A stretch of DNA of 64,000 bases, taken from DASPKT01 sp035626475 (GTDB lineage Bacteria; Pseudomonadota; Alphaproteobacteria; Azospirillales; Azospirillaceae). Positions 16,498-24,654 of this stretch are shown one piece after another. Position 1 is the first letter of the stretch. Each line of letters opens with the position of its first letter. Location: NCBI GenBank assembly GCA_035626475.1, contig DASPNP010000041.1, forward strand, positions 1-64,000, given 5' to 3'. The notes under the pieces are model-generated. The model saw only the letters and a list, made by a program, of their open reading frames with translations, did no database searches and was not told the DNA's origin. The position numbers were made by a program, and so were the translations under genes.

Positions 16498-17895
16498 TTA
16501 GGCGGCGGTGCGCGCCTCCCCGCGGTCCGCGCCCGGCCCGGCGGCGCCGGCGGCGGCGAAGACCGGAGCCGGGTCGATCACCAGCACCCGGCGGAAGCCG
16601 TCGGCATCGTTGTCCACGCACATCAGGTCCGAGCCGCGGTTCCAGCGCGGATGCAGGTCGCAGCGGTGGTCGTGGTCGGCATGGACGGGCGAGTGCAGCT
16701 TGGCGACGTCGTAGATGCGGTTCTCCTGCAGGTCGAACAGCATCAGGGTGGAGACGCGGCCCTGGTCCGGATAGGTGTCGGTCAGCATCCAGCGCTTGTC
16801 GCCGCTGAACATCTGGTGGCCGTCCTCGATGCGCTCGATCACCAGCTCGGGCGGGCGGCGGCCCTGGACGTCGATGCTCCAGTAGCCGGCATTATTGAGG
16901 CGGCGCTTCAGGTCCGGGCGCAGGCTCTTGGCCAGCTTCACCAGCGGCCGCACCATCGGATGCTGCAGGATGCCCTTGTTGCGCAAGGACCCCAGCTGCT
17001 TCATGCCGATCCGCGCCCAGACGCAGATCGTGTCGTCGTCATGCCAGTCGAAGTGCGAGACGCGGTCGTCCGACACCAGCACCAGATTCTGGCCGTCGGC
17101 ATCGGCGACGAACAGGCGGGACATCATCTCGCCATGCGCCGTGAAGTAGCGGTGGATGAAGCAGAACCGGTCGCCCGAGGGGTTCCAGGTCGGGTGCGTC
17201 AGGAAGTGCGGCACCGGCGGGTCGATCACCAGCCCACCGAAGCCGGCCACCCGGTCGATGGAGACCAGCAGGTCCGCCCGGTCCGCCTCCAGATCGACGC
17301 CCCAGATGCCGTCCTCGGCCGGGGCGACGGCGTGCAGGCCGGGGGCCGTGCCGCCGGCATAGCCGTAGCTGGGATAGTACTTGCCCAGCCGGGCGAAGCT
17401 GGGGGTCAGCGCCTTGCGGCCGCCGGGATGCAGGGCGTAGATCGAGCAGGCCGCCTCGCGCCGCTCGTTCGTCTCCAGATCCAGCAGCACGCCGACGAAT
17501 TTCGTGCCCCGGCGCTCGTTCCAGACCAGCGTGCGGGCTTGGCCGGGCAGCCACTGCAGGCGCGAGCCCTGCTGCAGGTTCCAGGCCTGGGTCTCGCCAA
17601 CCTTGACGACGGTGCCGCGGGCGGGGTCCCACACGCAGATGTCGGCCGTGTCCTCCGCCAGCGGCGTCCGCTCATAGCCCTTGGGAATGCGGTGGACGGC
17701 CAGCACGTCGGCACCGGGCGCCCAGGGGCAGATATCGTGGAAGCCGACGAAATGCTGGGCATCGTCGGGCGTGCGGAAGCGGATCGGGCAGGGCAGGTCG
17801 ATGTGGCCGGAAGCGGTCATCATCACGTCCTCGGTAGCGGCGAAATGTGCGAAGCGGTCGCACTGCATTAACGCCGGCAAATCGGATGCGGGCAT
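16498..17895 (-). CDS. Beta-propeller (TolB/oligogalacturonate-lyase-like) hypothetical protein
   Basis: A 465-residue protein without a signal peptide or membrane segment. Repeated blade-like units end in Asp/Trp turns: VWDPARGTVVKVGE, HPTWNPSGDRFCFIH, FVADADGQNLVLVSDD, SHFDWHDDDTICVWA, LMLFDLQENRIYDV and DLHPRWNRGSDLMCVDND. Conserved His residues (HQMFSGDKRW, HADHDHRCDLHPRW) recall the metal site of oligogalacturonate-lyase-type propellers, so binding or cleavage of a sugar polymer is possible, but this is inference. The frame is open to 18081; ATG 17895 and ATG 17868 are both possible starts and neither has a strong ribosome site. It is divergent from a glycosyltransferase gene. Confidence 0.75.
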   Translation of the reverse strand: MPASDLPALMQCDRFAHFAATEDVMMTASGHIDLPCPIRFRTPDDAQHFVGFHDICPWAPGADVLAVHRIPKGYERTPLAEDTADICVWDPARGTVVKVGETQAWNLQQGSRLQWLPGQARTLVWNERRGTKFVGVLLDLETNERREAACSIYALHPGGRKALTPSFARLGKYYPSYGYAGGTAPGLHAVAPAEDGIWGVDLEADRADLLVSIDRVAGFGGLVIDPPVPHFLTHPTWNPSGDRFCFIHRYFTAHGEMMSRLFVADADGQNLVLVSDDRVSHFDWHDDDTICVWARIGMKQLGSLRNKGILQHPMVRPLVKLAKSLRPDLKRRLNNAGYWSIDVQGRRPPELVIERIEDGHQMFSGDKRWMLTDTYPDQGRVSTLMLFDLQENRIYDVAKLHSPVHADHDHRCDLHPRWNRGSDLMCVDNDADGFRRVLVIDPAPVFAAAGAAGPGADRGEARTAA

Positions 17896-18017
17896 GAGTC
17901 GGGAGACGTATGCCGGGGGGAGAGGCGGGGTAGTCCCGGTGGTGCCCGGCAACAGTCCGGCCCCTCGCGCGTTTTGGGGCTGTTCCGCAAGCCTCCCCTT
18001 CCACGGACCCTCCCCCC

Positions 18018-19127
18018 ATGCCGGACCACGCCATGACCCAGCCCCTCCCCGCCACCGACAGCAAGGCCGAGGCCGGCGCACGGACGCGGCGCAGGGTGAA
18101 GCGCGTGCTGGCCTATCCCAAGGACCGCTTCCGCGCGACCCAGCCCTTCCACGCGCTGCTGGCGGAGAGCCTGGAGGCCGAGGGCCTGACGGTCGAGGAG
18201 TACAGCCCCGGCCGCTGCCTGAAGCAGCGCTACGACGTGGTGCACCTGCACCATCCGGAGAAGTTCGTCACCCCGAAGCTGACGCTGCGCAACCTGGCAC
18301 GCTTCGGCATCTTCTTCGCCAGCCTGTGGGCCCAGCGGGCCAAGGGCGCCAAGATCATCTGGACCGCGCATAACGAGGGGCCGCACGAACCCGGCCATCC
18401 GCTGCTGGAGAAGCTGTACTGGCGGCTGTTCCTGCCCTCGGTCGACGGGGTGATCCACCTGTCGCAGACGGCGCGCGAGATCGTGGAGCGGCGCTGGCCG
18501 GTGCTGCGCCGGCGGCCGGCCTTCGTCATCCCGCACGGCGACTTCCGCGGCGCCTACGCCGACACCATGACGCGCGCGGAGGCCAGGGGCAAGCTGGGCT
18601 ATGGCGAGCACGAGCGCGTGCTGGTCTTCGTCGGCAATGTCCGCGCCTACAAGAACGTGCCGCAGCTCGCCCGCGCCTTCGCCCAGCTGCCCGACCCGAA
18701 CCTGCGGCTGCTCATCGCCGGCCGGGTCCACACCGAGGATCTCAAGCGCGAGATCCTGGCGCCGCAGGACGGCCGCATCCGCCTGATCGACGAGTTCATC
18801 GACGAGGCGGACATGCAGCTCTACCTCAAGGCGGCCGACCTGGTGGTGCTGCCCTTCCGCCGCATCCTGAATTCCGGTTCCGCCATCCTGGCGCTCAGCT
18901 TCGACCGCCCGGTGCTGGTCGCCGACCTCGGCTCCCTGCGCGAGCTGCAGGAGGCTGTCGGGCCGGAATGGGTGCGGCTGTTCGAGGGCGACCTGACGCC
19001 CGAGGTGCTGTCGGACGCGCTGGGGGACTTCCTCGACCAGCCGCGGTCCGACCACGCGCCGCTGGAGGCGCTGTCCTGGTCGCGTATCGGGCATGGTACG
19101 GCATCGGCCTACCAGAGCCTGTTCTGA
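18018..19127 (+). CDS. Glycosyltransferase (GT4-like, GT-B fold)
   Basis: Transfers a sugar from a nucleotide-sugar donor, probably onto a lipid-linked glycan at the inner membrane. The 369-residue protein has an N-terminal acceptor half (VVHLHHPEKF, IIWTAHNEGPHEPG) and a C-terminal donor half with VLVFVGNVRAYKNV near 205, IAGRVHTEDLK, and the donor-site block RRILNSGSAILALSFDRPVL near 280. The start at ATG 18018 is tentative; ATG 18033 is in frame. It ends at an intrinsic terminator (19212-19244). Neighbours (beta-helix, polymerase-like and OpgC-like genes) suggest an exopolysaccharide or surface glycan. Confidence 0.85.
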   Translation: MPDHAMTQPLPATDSKAEAGARTRRRVKRVLAYPKDRFRATQPFHALLAESLEAEGLTVEEYSPGRCLKQRYDVVHLHHPEKFVTPKLTLRNLARFGIFFASLWAQRAKGAKIIWTAHNEGPHEPGHPLLEKLYWRLFLPSVDGVIHLSQTAREIVERRWPVLRRRPAFVIPHGDFRGAYADTMTRAEARGKLGYGEHERVLVFVGNVRAYKNVPQLARAFAQLPDPNLRLLIAGRVHTEDLKREILAPQDGRIRLIDEFIDEADMQLYLKAADLVVLPFRRILNSGSAILALSFDRPVLVADLGSLRELQEAVGPEWVRLFEGDLTPEVLSDALGDFLDQPRSDHAPLEALSWSRIGHGTASAYQSLF

Positions 19128-19445
19128 CCGCCGCCAGCCCTATCACCGCGCGATACAGAAGTAGAACGCCACGAATATCGAAGTATTATCTCTTCATTAT
19201 ACCAAGAACAGGCTCGCCGATGTCACAGATCGGCGGGCTTTTCTATTCTGGCGTTGCGAAAAAACACTACCACGTCCTTGTGGGTTAACTTCCGATTAGC
19301 CATTTCGGGGTAGCTCTTACCCAAGCGGAGGCGCTAAACGGATAGCGACTAACCCGATCGGGTGGGTCCCGGCACCTCCGCAGCAGATCCGGCGCAGAGC
19401 ATAAGGCCGCGCCGGTCCCCGCTGATCGGATAAGGACCTGCCACC
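19128..19445. other. AT-richer intergenic leader between glycosyltransferase and beta-helix genes
   Basis: 318 bases without a gene. It contains the glycosyltransferase terminator (19212-19244). The stretch 19165-19315 is clearly less GC-rich than the rest of the window, with several TAT/TTA steps, so a promoter for the beta-helix gene is likely here; I cannot fix its boxes. A small hairpin GGGTA-GCTCT-TACCC lies near 19310. I compared it with cyclic-di-GMP riboswitches and found no match. Confidence 0.45.
19212..19244 (+). terminator. Terminator of the glycosyltransferase gene
   Basis: Stem GCTCGCCGAT (19212-19221) with ATCGGCGGGC (19229-19238), one G-T pair, seven-base loop, then TTTTCT. 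It lies 85 bases after the stop codon. Confidence 0.85.
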
Positions 19446-20885
19446 ATGGCCACTGTTTCCATTCTGAAGTTCGGCGCCAAGGGCGACGGCGTGACCGACA
19501 ACACGGTCGCCATCCAGAAGACCATCGACTACGCGAAGGCGAACGGGCTGGACGTCCATGTCCCGACCGGCACCTTCGTGCACAAGAACATGATCAACCT
19601 GCACAGCGGCGTGGACATCTACGGCAGCGGCACCGCCAGCGTGCTGAAGGCGGTGGGCGCCTCCACCAACGACAACCAGGCGATCAAGCTGTCCGGCAGC
19701 GGCGGCGGCATCCACAACATCGCCCTGGACAGCGACGCCACCACCCGCGCCTCCACCGGCGACAGCGCCAAGATCTGGGTCATGGGCGCCTCGAACTTCA
19801 CCATCGAGGGCGTGACGATCAAGAATTCGATGAGCGCCGGCATCCTGGTCACCTACGGGTCCAGCTACGGCAAGATCATCAACAACAAGATCAACAGCAC
19901 CAACGCCGACAGCATCCACATGTCGTCGGGCTCGCACCACATCACCGTGTCGGGCAACTACATCACCAACCCGCATGACGACGGCATCGCGGTGGTGAGC
20001 TACGAGCGCAACGGCACCCAGGTGCACGACATCACCATCACCAACAACACGGTGATGAACAATGTCTGGGGCCGCAACATCAGTGTCGTCGGCGGCTACA
20101 ACGTCAACATCTCCAAGAACACGGTCGACGGCAACAAGGCCGGCTTCGCGGGCGTCTACATCTCCGGCGAGAGCAGCTACGACACCTACGGCGTGCGCAA
20201 CGTGACGGTCGCCGACAACATCATCAAGAATGTGGGCGGCGCCACGACCGGCCACGGCGCGGTGATGATCTACAACAGCACCGGCTACATGGTCGAAGAC
20301 ATCTTCATCAAGCACAACCAGATCATGTACGCCGCCAAGAACAGCGTCATGATCCGCGGCAGCAAGATCGACGACATCACCATCTCCTACAATCTGTTCG
20401 AGAAGTCGGCCGCCGCCCCGGTGGCGATCAGCGGCACGGCGACCGATGTCCGCCAGATCTCCAACACCACCTCGCGCACCACCTGGTCGACCTACGCCGC
20501 CCCCGAGGGCAGCGAGGATGCCGGCCTGCCGGTGGTCGACCCGGCCGCCGAGGCCCCGGAGGACAGCGCTCCCGCCGACGCCCCGGCCGCCCTGGACCCC
20601 AGCCGCGAGGAGATCTCGCTGGACCAAGCCGCCCTGGGCGAGGAGGTCTCCTGGGTCCCGTCGGCCGACGCCGCCCCGTACGTCGCGGCCTGGACGTCGG
20701 CCGCGCCGGTGACCGAGGTGCAGGCGGTGCGCGCGTCGGCCCCGGAGCCGGCCGAGGCCGAATACTTCCCGGCCGCTCCCGCCGAAGCTGCGGCCGAGGC
20801 CCCGGCGGCCGAGCCGGACTATACGGTGGTGCTGGACGGCATCCCGCCGATCGAGATCGCGGGCATTCCGCTGCTGCTCGCCTGA
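19446..20885 (+). CDS. Right-handed beta-helix protein (pectate-lyase-3/epimerase-like) with Ala/Pro/Glu tail
   Basis: A 479-residue protein. The start ILKFGAKGDGVTDNTVAIQK is the classic opening of pectate-lyase-superfamily beta-helices, followed by parallel beta-helix coils with many Asn/Ser/Gly turns (residues 50-330, e.g. ITITNNTVMNNVWGRNI, VTVADNIIKNVGG). Such proteins act on or bind polysaccharides (lyase, C5-epimerase, depolymerase). There is no signal peptide. After about residue 345 comes a 130-residue low-complexity acidic Ala/Pro/Glu tail ending in the hydrophobic IEIAGIPLLLA; this might be a C-terminal export signal, which is inference. Start: ATG 19446 with AAGGA nine bases upstream. 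It has its own strong terminator. Confidence 0.87.
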   Translation: MATVSILKFGAKGDGVTDNTVAIQKTIDYAKANGLDVHVPTGTFVHKNMINLHSGVDIYGSGTASVLKAVGASTNDNQAIKLSGSGGGIHNIALDSDATTRASTGDSAKIWVMGASNFTIEGVTIKNSMSAGILVTYGSSYGKIINNKINSTNADSIHMSSGSHHITVSGNYITNPHDDGIAVVSYERNGTQVHDITITNNTVMNNVWGRNISVVGGYNVNISKNTVDGNKAGFAGVYISGESSYDTYGVRNVTVADNIIKNVGGATTGHGAVMIYNSTGYMVEDIFIKHNQIMYAAKNSVMIRGSKIDDITISYNLFEKSAAAPVAISGTATDVRQISNTTSRTTWSTYAAPEGSEDAGLPVVDPAAEAPEDSAPADAPAALDPSREEISLDQAALGEEVSWVPSADAAPYVAAWTSAAPVTEVQAVRASAPEPAEAEYFPAAPAEAAAEAPAAEPDYTVVLDGIPPIEIAGIPLLLA

Positions 20886-20911
20886 TCGCGGGCGCACGGT
20901 CGGTCGTTTCA

Positions 20912-20949
20912 GGGGGAGCGGGCGGAAACGTCCGCTCCCCCTAGCTTTT
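20912..20949 (+). terminator. Terminator of the beta-helix gene
   Basis: A 13-pair stem (20912-20924 with 20929-20941, one G-T pair) closed by a GAAA tetraloop and followed by TAGCTTTT. It lies 27 bases after the stop codon. Confidence 0.9.
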
Positions 20950-21138
20950 GCGGACCCCGCCCGCCGTGGCACCCCGGACGCGCGCACCACCACCCTTGCC
21001 CCGTTGCCAGCGTTTCCCGCGTCCGGCTTGGTTGCTCCCGAAGCCCGGGGCGGGCAGGCGGAACCGGCCGCTTTCCGCCTCCGTTTAGGGCCGGTCCCCA
21101 CCAGCCAGGGTCGGGACATGTTTCCCAGGAGGTTAGGT

Positions 21139-22416
21139 TTGCGACCACCCTCGGCCGGCATGTTCCTGCGCGATCACCGGGGACGGCTGATCGCCAACGT
21201 CAGCAGCCCGGTGTACGCCCTGCTCGCTTACGTGCTGCTCAGCTATTTCCCCTATCTCGTGCCCATGGAGTACATGGCGATCATCAAGATCGTCGACCCG
21301 CTGCAGCACACGCTGAACTGCCTGGTGCTGGGCGGGGTGCTGCTGGGCCTGTACGTGCTCTACGGCGCCATCACCGCGCCCACCTTCGACCCGCGCCCGC
21401 AGCGCTTCTCGGCATCGCACCTGGAGGCGCTGCGCGTCGCCATGCTGTCGCTGATGTGGCTGGGCGTGGTCGCCAACGCGCTGGTGCTGGCCTATTCCGT
21501 GCCGCACTACCGGGGCAGCGTCTTCGACATCAAGGACGCGATGGCGAACCTCGAGGGCGTCAACATCCTGACGCAGAGCTATCTCTTCGCCATCGGGCCG
21601 TACATCTATCTGTGCGTCGTCTCCGGCAAGCCCTACCGCAAGGTGCTGGTCGCGCTCGGCGTGGTGCTGCTGCTGCGCGCGCTGCTGATGGCGGAGCGGC
21701 TGGCGCTGCTGGAGTTCATGGTGCCGCTGCTGGTGGTGCTGTCGCTGCTGCGCCAGATGTTCATCCCGGCGGCGCGGCTGGCGCTGATCGGCGTGGCCGT
21801 GCCGGTCCTGTTCGTCATCGCCGAGATCTTCCGCAGCTTCTACGCCAAGTTCGTCGAGGACACCGGCTGGGCGCATCTCGACATCGGCTTCGTGCTGCAA
21901 TGGAATTTGGAGCGCCTGGCGCTCTACTACACCGACGTGACGAACAAGTCGTACTTCATCATGAACGAGCAGTTCTTCCACATCACGGAATACTGGTCCA
22001 GCGGCGTGCTGCGCATGATCGGGCGCTTCACCGGCTATATTCCGGAGAAGAACAACGCCGTGAACTTCTTCGCGCACCAGTTCGACGTCGGCAACGAGGA
22101 GATGACCAACCCCGGCGGGCTGGCGATGCTGATGTCCGACTTCGGCTGGTGGGGCTTCGCCGTGCTGCTGGCTTTCATCCTGTCGATGTTCCTGACGCAC
22201 TGGCGCGCGGCCAAGGGGCACATCCTGTCGCTGGGCCTGTACCCGATCCTGTTCCTGAACTTCCTGGAGCTGCCGCGCATCGTCTACATCTACAACTCGC
22301 GCGCCATCTTCCCGCTGCTCCTCTTCTTCGCCGCCTATTTCGCCGCGGTGAACTACGCCCGCCCCGGCCTTTTCCGCCCGAGCGTGCGTGTGCCCGACCC
22401 GCATCACGGAGCCTGA
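21139..22416 (+). CDS. O-antigen/exopolysaccharide polymerase-like multi-pass membrane protein
   Basis: A 425-residue protein with about ten hydrophobic segments and a long loop between residues 230 and 330 that contains a Tyr/Asn/Phe-rich stretch (NKSYFIMNEQFFHITEYW, EKNNAVNFFAH). This layout fits Wzy-type polymerases, which join repeat units at the periplasmic face, but the sequence family is not certain. Start choice: a TTG at 21139 sits six bases after a perfect AGGAGG (21127-21132) and is in frame; ATG 21118 lies before the ribosome site and ATG 21160 is too far from it. The gene next to it begins three bases after its stop, so they form an operon. Confidence 0.75.
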   Translation: MRPPSAGMFLRDHRGRLIANVSSPVYALLAYVLLSYFPYLVPMEYMAIIKIVDPLQHTLNCLVLGGVLLGLYVLYGAITAPTFDPRPQRFSASHLEALRVAMLSLMWLGVVANALVLAYSVPHYRGSVFDIKDAMANLEGVNILTQSYLFAIGPYIYLCVVSGKPYRKVLVALGVVLLLRALLMAERLALLEFMVPLLVVLSLLRQMFIPAARLALIGVAVPVLFVIAEIFRSFYAKFVEDTGWAHLDIGFVLQWNLERLALYYTDVTNKSYFIMNEQFFHITEYWSSGVLRMIGRFTGYIPEKNNAVNFFAHQFDVGNEEMTNPGGLAMLMSDFGWWGFAVLLAFILSMFLTHWRAAKGHILSLGLYPILFLNFLELPRIVYIYNSRAIFPLLLFFAAYFAAVNYARPGLFRPSVRVPDPHHGA

Positions 22417-22419
22417 GAC

Positions 22420-23595
22420 ATGAGGCGCTACGACCCTATCCACGGGCTTCTGGGGCTGGTGCTGGTGATGATGCTGGTCGCCAACCTGGACGGCGCGGTG
22501 CCGCAGGTGCTGGACTGGATCGGCTGGGCCAAGCTGGGCTTCGCGCGGGCCGAGCACGGCTTCCTGCTGCTGGCCGGCCTCGCCGTCGGGCTGGCCGCCC
22601 GCACGGAGACGGGCCTGGCGCGGCGGTTGATGCTGGGCGCCTACGCCTGGCAGCTGGCGCTGGTCGGCGGGCTGCTGGCGCTGATGCTGCTGGCGGCGCC
22701 GGCCGGCTGGTCCGATCTGGCGGGGCCGCTGGAGCGCCGGCCGGCCGCCAACGGCATCATGGCGGCCCTGCTGCTGTACCAGCCCGCCTTCATGGCGGTG
22801 CTGCCGACCCTGGTGCTGTTCCTGGCCTTCGCCCCGCTGATGCTGCGCGCCATCCTGGGGGGCCGGGCCGCCGTCGTGCTGGCGGTCAGCGCCGGGCTCT
22901 GGGTGCAGGCGCAGACCGGCATGGACGGGATGCTGGGCGCCGTCGTCGGCGACGCCATGCGCGGCCTGCTGCCGGGCGCGGTCGCCCGGGCCGACATGAA
23001 CCCGCTGGCCTGGCAGCTGCTGCCGGTGCTGGGCTTCTGGCTGGGGGTGCGGGCCGAGCAGGGCCGGCTGGACCCCACCGCCTGGGCCCGCGTCGGCGGC
23101 CGCCCGCTGGTGCTGGCCTGCCTTGGCTTCACAGCATTGATGCTGGCCATGAAGCTGGCCTATGAGAGCGCGCTGTTCGGCAGCGCCTTCAACGCCGGCT
23201 TCGCCCAGCGTCTGGACGATACGCACCTGCACGCCCCCGGCCTGGCCGGGTTCGCCGCCATCGCCTTCCTCGCCGCCTGGCTGCTGACGGAGGGGCGTGC
23301 CCGGGGAGCGATGCCGGTGCGCCTCGCCGGCCAACTGCTGCACGCCGTGGCGACCCTGCCCTGGCTGACGCTGCTGGGCCGCAACTGGCTGCCGGTCTAT
23401 GCGGCGCAGGTGGTGCTGGTCTACGCCGTCGAGCATGCGGCGGAGGTGGCGGGACCCTTCGGCTTCGTGCAGCGCCTCGCCATCGGCGTCGGGGCGATCC
23501 TGCTGATGACGCTGCCCGCCTGGCTGCGGGACCGCTCGCAACGGGAGAACACGGCCGCCCCGGCCCCGGTCGTCACCCGGCCGGCCGAGGGGTAG
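22420..23595 (+). CDS. OpgC-like integral membrane protein
   Basis: A 391-residue protein with about ten membrane segments. The order of segments resembles OpgC-family acyltransferases, which put succinyl groups on periplasmic glucans: an N-terminal segment, GFARAEHGFLLLAGLAVGL at 40-58 (OpgC: GFSDAAE-type), and LLLYQPAFMAVLPTLVLFL near 115-133. The N-terminal Asp/Arg/His pattern of OpgC (RIDxxRG...DH) is not conserved here (DPIHGLLG...VANL), so catalytic activity is open. It is coupled to the polymerase-like gene (stop-GAC-ATG) and probably modifies or exports the same glycan. Confidence 0.7.
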   Translation: MRRYDPIHGLLGLVLVMMLVANLDGAVPQVLDWIGWAKLGFARAEHGFLLLAGLAVGLAARTETGLARRLMLGAYAWQLALVGGLLALMLLAAPAGWSDLAGPLERRPAANGIMAALLLYQPAFMAVLPTLVLFLAFAPLMLRAILGGRAAVVLAVSAGLWVQAQTGMDGMLGAVVGDAMRGLLPGAVARADMNPLAWQLLPVLGFWLGVRAEQGRLDPTAWARVGGRPLVLACLGFTALMLAMKLAYESALFGSAFNAGFAQRLDDTHLHAPGLAGFAAIAFLAAWLLTEGRARGAMPVRLAGQLLHAVATLPWLTLLGRNWLPVYAAQVVLVYAVEHAAEVAGPFGFVQRLAIGVGAILLMTLPAWLRDRSQRENTAAPAPVVTRPAEG

Positions 23596-23627
23596 GAGGT
23601 CTTCGGATCAGGGGCAGCGTCGAGGCT

Positions 23628-23763
23628 GTGCGTCCTTCGACAGGCTCAGGATGAGGATGATCTAGCTGCTCCCCATGGGTTGGGTTTTGCTGCTCCTCCT
23701 CACGGAGGAGCCAGGAGTGCCTGGCATCCCCCTCCCTCATCCTGAGCCTGTCGAAGGACGCAC
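23628..23763. repeat. MITE-like extragenic element, family B (copy B2)
   Basis: About 136 bases with near-perfect terminal inverted repeats (GTGCGTCCTTCGACAGGCTC at 23628; complement ending GACGCAC at 23763). The interior holds AGCTGCTCCCC, an inner palindrome CTCCTCCTCACGGAGGAG, and GGAGTGCCTGGCATCC, shared with B1 and B3. It fills the gap between two convergent genes. Confidence 0.82.
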
Positions 23764-23796
23764 CACCTCCCAGCCTCTCCCGATCGGCATACTGTC

Positions 23797-24648
23797 CTAA
23801 CCAGCGTTGAGCCGCGCCGGCACCGCGCCCGCCTTAGCGAAAGCCGCATCGGCCGCCGGCGAGGCCAGCCAGTCCCGCTCGGCGTGGCGGGCCTCCACCA
23901 CCGGGTCCAGCCCGGCCAGCACGGCGTCCGGCCGGGCCGGGTGGACCATGATCAGCGCCCCCGGCCGCGCCGGATCGAGGAAGGCGGCGAAAAGCCGGCC
24001 GAAATCATGGCCCGGCCTCAGATCGTAGACGCCGCGGAAGCCCCGGTTGGTCGGGATGCCCAGCGCCGCCGCCTGGCCGCGCAGGCCGGTCGCCAGCGCC
24101 GCGATGAACGCCGCCTTGGGCGCCGCCACCCGGCGCGCCAGGATGCGGGGCAGCGGTTCGGCGCAGTCGCGCAGCCAGACGGTGCCGGCCGGGTAGCGCG
24201 CCGCCAGCACCTCCAGCACGACGCCGCGCAGGCCGGGGAGGAGATGGACATGCTGGTGCCCGTCGACGAAGGCGGGCGGGCGGCCCATGGCCTGCTCGAA
24301 CCGGTCGAGCTGGCGGACGAGTTCCCCGCGCGCCTCCGCCACCACCCCCGTCGGCAGTCCCCGCAGCGACGCCTTCAGGAGAGCCCCCAGCGACGGCAGC
24401 CGGCCGGACGGCGCCAGCAGGGGCATCGGCCCCAGCGGCGCATGGTTGGTCAGGGTGACATGCAGCCCCGCCTCGGCCGGGCCCTCCCGCAGGCCGGGCG
24501 CATGACCGGGCCAGTAGGGGGAGAGGGCCATGCAGCCGGTGGCGGTGACGCGGCCCAGCTCGATCAGCTCGCGGATGCCATCGCTGACGCCCGGAGACAG
24601 GGCGTAGTCGTCGGCGCAGACCGTGACGGGCACCGGGGCCTGCACCAT
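23797..24648 (-). CDS. ChbG/HpnK (YdjC) family carbohydrate deacetylase
   Basis: A 283-residue member of the YdjC-like deacetylase family, which removes N- or O-acetyl groups from sugars (chito-oligosaccharides, hopanoid N-acetylglucosamine in HpnK). Metal-site motifs are visible: CADDYALSPGVSDGI (Asp-Asp, residues 11-25), GLHVTLTNH and FVDGHQHVHLLPGLR. The C-terminal NHP-type motif reads IMVHPAR. The ATG at 24648 lies six bases after the stop of the lipoprotein hydrolase gene, so both belong to one operon with the ABC ATPase. Confidence 0.85.
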   Translation of the reverse strand: MVQAPVPVTVCADDYALSPGVSDGIRELIELGRVTATGCMALSPYWPGHAPGLREGPAEAGLHVTLTNHAPLGPMPLLAPSGRLPSLGALLKASLRGLPTGVVAEARGELVRQLDRFEQAMGRPPAFVDGHQHVHLLPGLRGVVLEVLAARYPAGTVWLRDCAEPLPRILARRVAAPKAAFIAALATGLRGQAAALGIPTNRGFRGVYDLRPGHDFGRLFAAFLDPARPGALIMVHPARPDAVLAGLDPVVEARHAERDWLASPAADAAFAKAGAVPARLNAG

Positions 24649-24654
24649 GGCGGG

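Noticed and set aside
19260..19445. Possible cyclic-di-GMP riboswitch ahead of the beta-helix gene
   Set aside because: A diguanylate cyclase in the window made it tempting, but the conserved GEMM core strings are not present.
21133..23541. 802-codon minus-strand frame opposite the membrane-protein genes
   Set aside because: Gln/His/Arg-rich composition typical of antisense to hydrophobic GC-rich genes; no start signal or domain.
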